Of a DNA stretch of 40,095 nt, positions 25,601 through 33,663 are shown piece after piece. The translations under genes and the position numbers were made by a program. Source of the stretch: Cupriavidus campinensis (GTDB lineage: Bacteria; Pseudomonadota; Gammaproteobacteria; Burkholderiales; Burkholderiaceae); contig NZ_CAJPVH010000049.1 in assembly GCF_905397395.1 (NCBI RefSeq), positions 1-40,095 on the forward strand, in the 5' to 3' direction. Position 1 is the stretch's first letter; each line of letters opens with the position of its first letter. The notes beneath the pieces are model-generated. The model saw only the letters and a program-made list of their open reading frames with translations, was not told where the DNA came from and searched no databases.

Positions 25601-27025
25601 ATGAGCAAACAATTCGACGTGCTGGTGATCGGCGCCGGCCCCGGCGGCTACATCGCCGCCATCCGCGCAGCCCAGCTGGGCCTGAATGTGGCCTGCTGCG
25701 AAGGCAACGCCTATGACGATCCCAAGGGCGAGCCGCGCCTGGGCGGCACCTGCCTGAACGTGGGCTGCATCCCGTCCAAGGCCCTGCTGGCTTCCTCGGA
25801 AGAGTTCGAGAACGCCTCGCACCACCTGGCCGACCACGGCATCACCGTGGGTGATGTCAAGGTGGACGTGCCCAAGATGCTCAAGCGCAAGGACGACATC
25901 GTCGGCAAGATGACCAAGGGCATCGAGTTCCTGTTCCGCAAGAACAAGGTGACGCTGCTCAAGGGCTACGGCAAGTTCGCTGGCAAGGCTGCCGAGGGCT
26001 TCCAGGTGGAAGTGGCCGGTGAGGTCGTGACCGCGAAGCAGGTCATCATCGCTACCGGCTCGAAGGCCCGTCACCTGCCGGGCATCACCGTGGACAACAA
26101 CCTCGTCAGCGATAACGAGGGCGCACTGAAGTTCCCGACCGTGCCGAAGAAGCTGGGCGTGATTGGCGCCGGCGTGATCGGCCTGGAACTGGGCTCGGTG
26201 TGGCGCCGCCTGGGTGCCGAAGTGACCGTGCTGGAAGCGCTGCCTGCGTTCCTGGGCGCTGCCGACGAAGGCGTGGCCAAGGAAGCGCAGAAGCTGCTGA
26301 CCAAGCAGGGCCTGCAGTTCAGCCTCGGCGTGAAGGTCAACGAGGTCAAGACCGGCAAGGACAGCGTCACCGTCAGCTATGACGACAAGGACGGCAAGGC
26401 CCAGACGCTGGAAGTGGACCGCCTGATCGTGTCCGTCGGCCGCGTGCCGAACACCGACAACCTGAACCTGGAAGCGGTGGGCCTGGGCGTGGACGCGCGC
26501 GGCTTCATCGAAGTGGACGACCACTGCCAGACCAAGGTGCCGGGCCTGTGGGCCATCGGCGACGTGGTGCGTGGCCCGATGCTCGCCCACAAGGCGGAAG
26601 ACGAAGGCGTGGCCGTGGCCGAGCGCATCGTCGGCCAGAAGCCGCACATCGACTTCAACACGGTTCCGTGGGTGATCTACACCTTCCCGGAAATCGCGTG
26701 GGTCGGCAAGACCGAGCAGCAGCTGAAGGCCGAAGGCCGCCAGTACAAGTCGGGCCAGTTCCCGTTCATGGCCAACGGTCGTGCGCTGGGCATGGGCGCC
26801 TCGGACGGCTTCGTCAAGATGCTGGCCGATGCCAAGACCGACGAGATCCTGGGCGTGCACATTGTGGCTGCCAACGCGTCGGACCTGATCGCCGAAGCCG
26901 TGGTGGCCATGGAGTTCAAGGCCGCCAGCGAAGATATCGGTCGCGTCTGCCATCCGCACCCGTCGATGTCCGAAGTCATGCGCGAAGCCGCGCTGGCCGT
27001 GGACAAGCGCCAGCTCAACATGTAA
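25601..27025 (+). CDS. lpdA: Dihydrolipoyl dehydrogenase (E3)
   Basis: FAD-dependent E3 that reoxidises the dihydrolipoyl groups of E2 and reduces NAD+. The 474-residue product starts at the ATG MSKQFDVLV, with AAGGA upstream; the frame extends 30 bases further but without a better start. FAD fold GAGPGGYIAA (11-20), redox disulfide GGTCLNVGCIPSK (Cys51, Cys56), NAD fold GAGVIGLELGSVW near 190, and the C-terminal active-site pair His453 and Glu458 in HPHPSMSEVMRE are all intact. Its place after odhB makes it the E3 of this complex, though it may be shared with others. Confidence 0.96.
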   Translation: MSKQFDVLVIGAGPGGYIAAIRAAQLGLNVACCEGNAYDDPKGEPRLGGTCLNVGCIPSKALLASSEEFENASHHLADHGITVGDVKVDVPKMLKRKDDIVGKMTKGIEFLFRKNKVTLLKGYGKFAGKAAEGFQVEVAGEVVTAKQVIIATGSKARHLPGITVDNNLVSDNEGALKFPTVPKKLGVIGAGVIGLELGSVWRRLGAEVTVLEALPAFLGAADEGVAKEAQKLLTKQGLQFSLGVKVNEVKTGKDSVTVSYDDKDGKAQTLEVDRLIVSVGRVPNTDNLNLEAVGLGVDARGFIEVDDHCQTKVPGLWAIGDVVRGPMLAHKAEDEGVAVAERIVGQKPHIDFNTVPWVIYTFPEIAWVGKTEQQLKAEGRQYKSGQFPFMANGRALGMGASDGFVKMLADAKTDEILGVHIVAANASDLIAEAVVAMEFKAASEDIGRVCHPHPSMSEVMREAALAVDKRQLNM

Positions 27026-27052
27026 GGCTGATGCCTGCCATTGCGTGAGCTC

Positions 27053-27083
27053 CGGCGCGCCGCAACCAGCGGCGCGCCGTTTT
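27053..27083 (+). terminator. Rho-independent terminator of the odh operon
   Basis: CGGCGCGCCGC and GCGGCGCGCCG form a perfect 11-bp stem with loop AACCA, followed directly by TTTT, 27 bp after the lpdA stop. This closes odhA-odhB-lpdA, so zapE should have its own promoter in the short gap that follows. Confidence 0.88.
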
Positions 27084-27135
27084 CACTTGCAGCACCCGCG
27101 CATCTCGCGTCGGTTGCCCCCAGCGTGAACCCAGC

Positions 27136-28233
27136 ATGAACGTCACCGAGTTTTACGAGAAAGAACTGCAGCAGCGCGGCTACCAGTCGGACGAGGCGCA
27201 ACTGCGCGCCGTGGCACGGCTGCAGCAGTGCTACGACGAATGGGTGGCCTACAAGAACCGGCGCAACAACGCGCTGAAGAAGCTGCTGGTGCACCCCGAG
27301 GTGCCCAAGGGCGTCTATCTGTGGGGCGGGGTGGGGCGCGGCAAGTCATTCCTGATGGACAGCTTCTATTCCTGCGTGCCCGTGGTGCGCAAGACGCGGC
27401 TCCATTTCCACGAATTCATGCGCGAAGTGCATCGCCAGTTGGAGGAATTGCGAGGTCGGCCCGACCCCCTCGACGAGCTGGCCAAGCGCATCGCACGCAA
27501 ATACCGGCTGATCTGCTTCGACGAGTTCCACGTCAGCGACGTGGCGGACGCCATGATGCTGCACCGCCTGCTGGACCAGATGTTCGCAAACGGCGTCCAG
27601 TTTGTGATGACGTCGAACTATCGCCCGGATCTGCTCTATCCGGATGGCCTGCACCGCGAACGGGTGCTGCCTGCGATCGACCTCCTCCAGGAGAAGCTCG
27701 ATGTGCTCAACGTGGACGCAGGCATCGACTACCGCAAGCGCGCCCTGGAGCAGGTGGAGGCGTACCACACGCCGCTGAACCGGGAAGCCAGCGCGGCCCT
27801 GCGCGATGCCTTCGTGGGTATTGCCGGCACGGCCGACGAATCGCCGATCCTCCATATCGAGCACCGTGAACTCAAAGCGCTGCGCAAGGCGAATGGCGTG
27901 GTCTGGTTTGACTTCGCCACACTCTGCGGCGGCCCGCGCTCGCAAAACGACTATCTGGAACTGGCGTCGGAATTCCATACGGTGATCCTGTCCGATGTGC
28001 CGAAGATGACGCCGCGGATGTCGTCGGAGGCTCGCCGATTCACCTGGCTGATCGACGTGTTCTACGACCACAAGGTCAAGCTGCTGATGTCCGCCGAGGT
28101 GCCCGCCGACGAGTTGTATACCGAAGGCCAGATGGCCGGCGAGTTTCATCGCACGGTGTCGCGGATCATCGAAATGCAGTCGCGGGAGTACCTGGAGTCC
28201 GAGCGACGGACCATGGACACTTCGCTGACCTGA
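27136..28233 (+). CDS. zapE: Cell division protein ZapE (AFG1-like ATPase)
   Basis: A 365-residue P-loop ATPase of the AFG1/ZapE family; the E. coli member destabilises FtsZ bundles during division under stress, and mitochondrial relatives act in respiratory-protein quality control. Walker A is WGGVGRGKSFLMD near residue 64-76, followed by HFHEFMREVHRQL, and Walker B is RLICFDEFHVSDVADA near 135. ALREAF-like segments and the closing RRFTWLIDVFYDHKVKL are typical. The start codon has only a weak ribosome site. It is read in the same direction as the odh operon but behind its terminator. Confidence 0.92.
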   Translation: MNVTEFYEKELQQRGYQSDEAQLRAVARLQQCYDEWVAYKNRRNNALKKLLVHPEVPKGVYLWGGVGRGKSFLMDSFYSCVPVVRKTRLHFHEFMREVHRQLEELRGRPDPLDELAKRIARKYRLICFDEFHVSDVADAMMLHRLLDQMFANGVQFVMTSNYRPDLLYPDGLHRERVLPAIDLLQEKLDVLNVDAGIDYRKRALEQVEAYHTPLNREASAALRDAFVGIAGTADESPILHIEHRELKALRKANGVVWFDFATLCGGPRSQNDYLELASEFHTVILSDVPKMTPRMSSEARRFTWLIDVFYDHKVKLLMSAEVPADELYTEGQMAGEFHRTVSRIIEMQSREYLESERRTMDTSLT

Positions 28234-28301
28234 CCCAAGCTGAAGCGGGCCGCGCGGGGGGAGCCGCAAGCTGTTGTCGGACAGGTACGAATCCGACCTA
28301 T

Positions 28302-28315
28302 TTGATCTGTATCAA
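28302..28315 (+). promoter_or_regulatory. FNR box upstream of ccoI
   Basis: TTGATCTGTATCAA is a perfect match to the FNR/Anr consensus TTGAT-N4-ATCAA. Its centre is 41-42 bp before the start predicted from the -10 element at 28338, the standard class II activating position. The regulator is probably the FNR encoded at 36719-37468. Confidence 0.88.
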
Positions 28316-28337
28316 GGCGTATGGTGTGCGTGCTACC

Positions 28338-28343
28338 TACTAT
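28338..28343 (+). promoter_or_regulatory. -10 element of the ccoI promoter
   Basis: TACTAT lies 22 bp after the FNR box, placing the transcription start near 28350. There is no good -35 hexamer, as expected where FNR replaces it. The leader to the first possible start codon of ccoI (28366) would be only about 16 nt. Confidence 0.6.
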
Positions 28344-28365
28344 CCGTGGGTATTAAAAGCGCACC

Positions 28366-31047
28366 ATGCCGTCCCCGTCCCTACCTACACCCTCACTCGT
28401 GCCGGCTGGTGGCCCCCCCGGGGCGCTGCCGGCGACCGCGGCAACGTTATCACCGCCATCCGCCGTCCGGCGCGGGTTTCCCGCGACGCCTCCGGCACCC
28501 ACGATGGCGGGCGCTTCGCCATCCCGATCGAATTCCACGCACGTAGACGGCCATTGCTTTCACTGCGGCCAACTGCTGACGCCGGCTGAGCCGGCATTCA
28601 TTGCCGATGTCGAAGGCAGCGCGCGCAGCTTCTGCTGCGGCGGCTGCCAGGCATTGGCGCAGACGCTCCACGCGGCGGGGTTCGGTCATTTGTATGGCGA
28701 CACCTCGCGTTTCTCGCGGCCCCTTGACGCCACTGCGCGCCGGGAAGCCGAGCCGGTCTGGGCCGCCTACGATACGCCCGAGCTACGCCAGCAGTTCGTC
28801 CGCCCGCTTGGCGATGGCAAGGCCGAAGTCACCCTGGCGCCTGAAGGTATCCGCTGCGCGGCCTGCGCGTGGCTGATCGAGCAGCGCCTGGGCCAACTGC
28901 CGGGTGTGGAACTGGCGGTGGCCAACGTGGCAACGCGCCGCGTGGTGGTGCGCTGGCGCGAATCGCAACAATCCGTGTCTGCCTTGCTCGGCGCGCTGGC
29001 GGACATCGGCTATATGGCGTGGCCGTTCGAGGTGTCCCGCAGCGACCGCCAGGACCGCCGCGAGCGGCGCGGGCTGTTGATGCGGATGGCCGTGGCGATG
29101 CTCGGCATGATGCAGGTCATGATGTACGCGTGGCCGATCTACACGCATGAAGCCACGATCGATCCTGGCCAGCTGCAACTGATGCGCTGGGCCAGCTTCG
29201 CGCTGACGCTTCCAGTCGTTTTCTATTCCGCTTCCCCGATCTTTGCCGGCGCCTGGCGCAGCCTGCGGCAACGCGCGATGGGCATGGACGTGCCCGTGGC
29301 CATCGGCGTGGCCGCCGGCTTCCTGGCCAGCGCAGTTGCCACGGTGCGTGGCGTGGGAGAGGTGTACTTCGACTCCGTGACGATGTTCGTGGCGTTCCTG
29401 CTGCTGGCGCGATATCTGGAGCTGCGCGTGCGTCAGGCGTCCCGAAGCGGCGCCGAGATGCTGGCGCGTCAGTTGCCGGCCACGTGCGAGCGCCTGACCG
29501 AGGGGGGAACCGTCGAGCGTGTGCCAGTGGCTCGCCTTGGCGCTGGCGACCGCATCCGGGTCAAGGCCGGTGAAATCGTGCCCGTGGACGGTGTGGTGCT
29601 GGCAGGCATCAGTGAGCTCGACGAATCAATGCTGACCGGCGAGGCCCGCCCGGTGCGACGGAGTATCGGCGACGCCGTGCTCGCCGGGTGTTTCAACACG
29701 GCTAGCCCGCTCGAGGTGCGCGTGGGACGCATCGGCGCCAATACGCGACTGGCCGAGATCGTGGCGGTGCTGGATCGTGCCCTCGTGGAAAAGCCACGGC
29801 TGGCGCTACTGGCCGACCGCGTCGCGGGCTGGTTTGTCGGCGCGCTGCTTGCAATGGCGGCGGTAACCGGCGTCGTCTGGGCTGGCTGGATCGATCCATC
29901 GCGCGCGCTGTTGGTGACGGTGGCAGTGCTCGTGGTGAGCTGTCCTTGCGCCCTGTCGCTGGCTACCCCTGCAGCGCTGGCGGCGGCCGGAGCGTCGCTG
30001 TCGCGGCGCGGCGTGCTGCTGACGCGGTCTCACGCCATCGAAACCCTCGCACGCGTTACCGATATCGTGCTCGACAAGACGGGCACGCTGACCGAGGGAC
30101 GCTTCGCAGTGGTACTGACAGAGGCCACCGGCCGCCTCGAAGCGGACGCCTGTCTGGCGATTGCCGCGGCGATGGAGCAGGGCGGGGAGCATCCGATAGC
30201 CCGGGCGTTCCGCGATGCCTGCGCGTCATCGTCCGGGCTGGTGCAGCCTTCAGTGGACGATTTGCACAACGCGCCGGGGCAGGGTGTCGAAGCCTTTATC
30301 GACGGGCGGCGCATGCGGCTTGGCCGGCGCGACTTCGCGGCTGCGCTGGCGCTGGAAGCTGGCGTCTGGGTCGGCGATGACGCGGTCATCGGCGCCTCCG
30401 GCAACCCCCATCGCGGCGCCACCGAGGTCTGGTTAGGGGCTTCCGAGGGCCTGCTGGCGCGGTTTTGCCTGTCCGACGTCGCGCGTGCGCAGACCCCGGC
30501 GCTGCTCGACGCGCTCGATCTGCTTGGCGTCCGCACCCATCTGATATCTGGCGACAACGTCGAGGCGGTGCGCTGGTGGGCGGACTATTTCGGCATGGAA
30601 ACTGCGCAGGGCGCCGTGACGCCCGAGGGCAAACGCGCTTATGTGGCCGCGCTGCAACGCGACGGCGCCGTGGTCCTGGCCGTGGGCGACGGCATCAATG
30701 ATGCCCCAGTGCTGGCACAGGCGCAGGTCTCCATCGCGATCGGGAGCGGCGCGCCGCTGGCCCAGGCCGGCGCCGACGCGGTTCTCACGCATGGGGGCGT
30801 GGCCGAGATTGCCAGCGCCATTGCCGCAGCGCGCCGTACGCGCCGCGTGGTGCGCCAGAACCTCGGCTGGGCTTTCCTCTACAACATCGTGGCCATACCG
30901 CTGGCCGCCACCGGGCTGGTCACGGCCTGGATGGCAGGCATTGGCATGTCTGCATCGTCGCTGCTTGTCGTCGCCAATGCCTGGCGCCTGCTGCATGTAC
31001 CTAATAAGACACTTGTGCCGCACCCGACATCACGCGAGGAGCGCTGA
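28366..31047 (+). CDS. ccoI: Copper-exporting P1B-type ATPase for cbb3 oxidase assembly
   Basis: A P-type ATPase of the CcoI/FixI (CopA2-like) type that moves copper across the inner membrane for the CuB site of the cbb3 oxidase. The 893-residue reading starts at 28366, but its first 46 residues are Pro/Ala-rich and the ATG at 28504 (MAGASPSRS) is a possible true start. N-terminal cysteines CFHC (64, 67) and CCGGC (90-94) are followed by a heavy-metal domain with CAAC (164, 167). The membrane copper motif is CPC (526-528) and the phosphorylation site DKTGTLTEG (Asp570); TGEARPV, GGEHPIARAF and GDGINDAPVL are intact. The stop is 2 bp from the ccoS start. Confidence 0.93.
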   Translation: MPSPSLPTPSLVPAGGPPGALPATAATLSPPSAVRRGFPATPPAPTMAGASPSRSNSTHVDGHCFHCGQLLTPAEPAFIADVEGSARSFCCGGCQALAQTLHAAGFGHLYGDTSRFSRPLDATARREAEPVWAAYDTPELRQQFVRPLGDGKAEVTLAPEGIRCAACAWLIEQRLGQLPGVELAVANVATRRVVVRWRESQQSVSALLGALADIGYMAWPFEVSRSDRQDRRERRGLLMRMAVAMLGMMQVMMYAWPIYTHEATIDPGQLQLMRWASFALTLPVVFYSASPIFAGAWRSLRQRAMGMDVPVAIGVAAGFLASAVATVRGVGEVYFDSVTMFVAFLLLARYLELRVRQASRSGAEMLARQLPATCERLTEGGTVERVPVARLGAGDRIRVKAGEIVPVDGVVLAGISELDESMLTGEARPVRRSIGDAVLAGCFNTASPLEVRVGRIGANTRLAEIVAVLDRALVEKPRLALLADRVAGWFVGALLAMAAVTGVVWAGWIDPSRALLVTVAVLVVSCPCALSLATPAALAAAGASLSRRGVLLTRSHAIETLARVTDIVLDKTGTLTEGRFAVVLTEATGRLEADACLAIAAAMEQGGEHPIARAFRDACASSSGLVQPSVDDLHNAPGQGVEAFIDGRRMRLGRRDFAAALALEAGVWVGDDAVIGASGNPHRGATEVWLGASEGLLARFCLSDVARAQTPALLDALDLLGVRTHLISGDNVEAVRWWADYFGMETAQGAVTPEGKRAYVAALQRDGAVVLAVGDGINDAPVLAQAQVSIAIGSGAPLAQAGADAVLTHGGVAEIASAIAAARRTRRVVRQNLGWAFLYNIVAIPLAATGLVTAWMAGIGMSASSLLVVANAWRLLHVPNKTLVPHPTSREER

Positions 31048-31049
31048 CC

Positions 31050-31196
31050 ATGGAAACCCTTTACCTGCTCGTGCCGATGAGCCTGGTGCTTGTGGCGCTG
31101 ATCGCCGGCGCGCTCTGGTGGGCGCTTAACGCGGGGCAGTACGACGACCTTGACCGGCCCGGCGAAGCCATCCTGCTCGATAACGACAAGCCATGA
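31050..31196 (+). CDS. ccoS: cbb3-type oxidase assembly protein CcoS
   Basis: A 48-residue single-pass membrane protein needed in other bacteria for inserting cofactors into the cbb3 oxidase. The product begins METLYLLVPMSLVLVALIAG, has one membrane helix (about 5-25), then the CcoS signature WWALNAGQYDDLDRPGEAIL. A strong ribosome site (GAGGAG) lies at the end of ccoI, and the gene follows ccoI by two bases. Confidence 0.93.
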   Translation: METLYLLVPMSLVLVALIAGALWWALNAGQYDDLDRPGEAILLDNDKP

Positions 31197-31261
31197 ATTG
31201 CAAGCTTTTTACGAGCCATGGTGGCGCGCGGCCGCAACAGTTCCTTTCGTTGAATTGCGAC

Positions 31262-31275
31262 TTGACCGGGATCAA
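31262..31275 (+). promoter_or_regulatory. FNR box upstream of ccoN
   Basis: TTGACCGGGATCAA matches TTGAT-N4-ATCAA with one difference (C for T at the fifth base). A -10-like TTCTAA at 31295-31300 would start transcription near 31307, putting the box at about -39, close to the class II position. This would drive ccoNOQP separately from ccoIS. Confidence 0.7.
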
Positions 31276-31354
31276 CACGCGGGTGGCGGCGGCTTTCTAA
31301 AGTCACACCAACACCAGGGTTAAACGATCTTTACTTCTGTATTTGGGGGTCTGA

Positions 31355-32803
31355 ATGGATGTCTCTACCGCGTCTCCACGCGTCGACACCTTTAACTACG
31401 GCGTCGTGCGGCAATTTGCCGTGATGACCGTGGTCTGGGGGATCGTCGGCATGGCCGTCGGCGTTCTACTGGCGGCGCAATTGATCTGGCCGGATCTTAA
31501 TTTCAACACCCCGTGGCTGTCCTTCGGGCGCCTGAGGCCGCTGCACACCAACGCGGTGATCTTCGCCTTCGGCGGCAGCGCGCTGTTTGCCACGTCGTAC
31601 TACGTCGTGCAGCGTACCTGCCAGGCGCGCCTGTTCTGCGGGCCGCTGGCGGCGTTCACGTTCTGGGGCTGGCAGATCGTCATCGTGGCGGCGGCCATCA
31701 CGCTGCCGCTCGGTATCACGACTTCCAAGGAATATGCGGAACTCGAGTGGCCGATCGACATCCTGATCACCCTGGTCTGGGTCGCCTACGCGGTGGTGTT
31801 CTTCGGCACCATCATCAAGCGCAAGACGCGCCATATCTATGTGGCCAACTGGTTCTTCGGCGCGTACATCCTGACTATCGCCATCCTGCATATCGTGAAC
31901 AACATCGAGATGCCGGCGTCGATGTGGAAGTCGTACTCCGCCTATGCGGGCGTGCAGGACGCGATGATCCAGTGGTGGTACGGCCATAACGCCGTGGGCT
32001 TCTTCCTGACCACCAGCTTCCTTGGGATGATGTACTACTTCATCCCGAAGCAGGCCGAGCGGCCGATCTACTCGTACCGGCTCTCCATTGTCCACTTCTG
32101 GGCATTGAACTTTACCTATATGTGGGCTGGCCCCCACCATCTGCAGTACACGTCGCTGCCGGACTGGGCGCAGTCGCTCGGCATGGTGTTCTCCCTGATC
32201 CTGCTCGCGCCGTCCTGGGGCGGGATGATCAACGGGATCATGACCATGTCCGGTGCCTGGCACAAGCTCCGCACGGACCCGATCCTCAAGTTCATGGTGG
32301 TGGCGCTGTCGTTCTACGGCATGGCCACGTTTGAAGGTTCGATGATGTCCATCAAGACCGTGAATTCGCTGTCGCACTACACGGACTGGACGATCGGCCA
32401 TGTCCACTCGGGTGCGCTGGGCTGGGTCGCGATGATTTCGATCGGCTCGTTGTACTACCTGTTTCCGCGCCTGTTCGGGCAGAAGGAGATGTTCAGCGTC
32501 AAGCTGATCGAGTGGCACTTCTGGATTGCGACGATTGGCGTGGTGCTCTACATCGCCTCGATGTGGATCGCCGGCGTGATGGAAGGGCTGATGTGGCGCG
32601 CCACGCAGCCGGACGGCACGCTGACCTACGCATTCGTGGAGGCGGTCAAGGCGAAGTACCCGTTCTACCTGATCCGCCTGCTCGGTGGCCTGTGCTTCCT
32701 GACCGGCATGCTGGTCATGGCCTACAACGTGGTGCGTACGATTGTCGGCAAGCCCGCCACGGACGCGCCGATTCCGGTCAGCCTGCAGGCTTCCGCACAT
32801 TGA
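31355..32803 (+). CDS. ccoN: cbb3-type cytochrome c oxidase subunit I
   Basis: Catalytic subunit of the high-affinity cbb3 terminal oxidase, which reduces oxygen to water at low oxygen tension. A 482-residue protein with about twelve membrane helices. Haem and copper ligands are seen in GRLRPLHTNAVIFAF (low-spin haem), WWYGHNAVGFFLT (CuB), AGPHHLQYTSLPDW (CuB pair) and the GHVHSGALGW segment (haem b3 and low-spin haem ligands). A GGGGG ribosome site precedes the ATG. It starts the structural set ccoNOQP, and a separate FNR box lies in front of it. Confidence 0.96.
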   Translation: MDVSTASPRVDTFNYGVVRQFAVMTVVWGIVGMAVGVLLAAQLIWPDLNFNTPWLSFGRLRPLHTNAVIFAFGGSALFATSYYVVQRTCQARLFCGPLAAFTFWGWQIVIVAAAITLPLGITTSKEYAELEWPIDILITLVWVAYAVVFFGTIIKRKTRHIYVANWFFGAYILTIAILHIVNNIEMPASMWKSYSAYAGVQDAMIQWWYGHNAVGFFLTTSFLGMMYYFIPKQAERPIYSYRLSIVHFWALNFTYMWAGPHHLQYTSLPDWAQSLGMVFSLILLAPSWGGMINGIMTMSGAWHKLRTDPILKFMVVALSFYGMATFEGSMMSIKTVNSLSHYTDWTIGHVHSGALGWVAMISIGSLYYLFPRLFGQKEMFSVKLIEWHFWIATIGVVLYIASMWIAGVMEGLMWRATQPDGTLTYAFVEAVKAKYPFYLIRLLGGLCFLTGMLVMAYNVVRTIVGKPATDAPIPVSLQASAH

Positions 32804-32821
32804 CCGCCGAGGATTGCTGAG

Positions 32822-33487
32822 ATGTCACAAAAACAAGGATTCTTCACCCACGAAACGCTTGAGAAGAACGTCGGCTGGCTGATCATCGCCACGATCATCG
32901 TGGTGAGCATTGCGGGCCTGGTGCAGATTGTGCCGCTGTTCTTCCAGCATTCCACGACCAAGCCCGATGCGGGCATCGTGCCGTATTCGCCGCTGCGCCT
33001 GATGGGCCGCGACATCTATATCCGCGAGGGTTGCGTCGGCTGCCATTCGCAGCAGGTGCGCACGCTGCAGGCCGAGACCGAGCGCTATGGCCATTTCTCG
33101 ACGGCCGGCGAGTCGGTGTATGACCATCCGTTCCTCTGGGGCTCCAAGCGTACCGGGCCGGATCTCGCCCGCGTGGGCGGGCGGTATTCGGATGACTGGC
33201 AGCGCATCCACCTGCGCAATCCGCGCGATGTGGTGCCGGAATCGGTGATGCCGTCGTACCCGTGGCTCGAGAAGGCTACGCTGCCGACTGATGATATCCA
33301 GGCGCGGATGCGCGCGCTGCAGCGACTGGGCGTGCCGTACACCGAGGAGCAAATCGCCCACGCCCCCGAGGAACTCGCCGGCAAGACCGAAGAGGACGCG
33401 ATGGTGGCGTACCTGCAAGGCCTCGGCCTGAACCGCCGCAATGTGCGCGTGGACGCCACCACGGCGGCCACCGCCCCGAAGGAGTAA
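32822..33487 (+). CDS. ccoO: cbb3-type cytochrome c oxidase subunit II (mono-haem cytochrome c)
   Basis: A 221-residue membrane-anchored cytochrome c subunit that carries electrons to CcoN. It has one N-terminal membrane helix (about 20-42) and a single haem c motif CVGCH (Cys71, Cys74, His75) in REGCVGCHSQQVR, followed by the typical YGHFSTAGESVYDHPFLWGS segment. The probable sixth haem ligand is in VMPSYPWL. It begins 18 bp after ccoN. Confidence 0.96.
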   Translation: MSQKQGFFTHETLEKNVGWLIIATIIVVSIAGLVQIVPLFFQHSTTKPDAGIVPYSPLRLMGRDIYIREGCVGCHSQQVRTLQAETERYGHFSTAGESVYDHPFLWGSKRTGPDLARVGGRYSDDWQRIHLRNPRDVVPESVMPSYPWLEKATLPTDDIQARMRALQRLGVPYTEEQIAHAPEELAGKTEEDAMVAYLQGLGLNRRNVRVDATTAATAPKE

Positions 33488-33492
33488 ACGCC

Positions 33493-33663
33493 ATGGCTAT
33501 CCTGACTTCCGCTGCCACCGTGCTGTCGATGCTGGCTTTCCTCGCCATCTGCTGGTGGGCCTGGTCGACGCGTCGCCAGGCCGCCAACGAGGAGTCGGCC
33601 ATGTTGCCTTTCGCGTTGCCCGACGAGACCACGATAACGACAAGCCGGAACCCACAGCCATGA
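33493..33663 (+). CDS. ccoQ: cbb3-type cytochrome oxidase subunit CcoQ
   Basis: A 56-residue single-helix protein that stabilises the cbb3 complex in other species. Its start MAILTSAATVLSMLAFLAIC is a membrane helix, then WWAWSTRRQA and an acidic tail with LPFALPDE, characteristic of CcoQ. AAGGAG at the end of ccoO is its ribosome site, and its stop overlaps the ccoP start (ATGA), so ccoO, ccoQ and ccoP are tightly coupled. Confidence 0.88.
   Translation: MAILTSAATVLSMLAFLAICWWAWSTRRQAANEESAMLPFALPDETTITTSRNPQP

Noticed and set aside
21275..26959. Reverse-strand open frame of 1894 codons opposite odhA, odhB and lpdA
   Set aside because: It is the codon-position shadow of highly biased GC-rich genes: it spans three real genes and their gaps, is rich in His, Arg, Val and Leu, and has no domain or ribosome site.
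28274..28589. Small forward frames overlapping the ccoI promoter and start
   Set aside because: They cross the FNR box and promoter and have no domain; they are chance frames around the true ccoI start.
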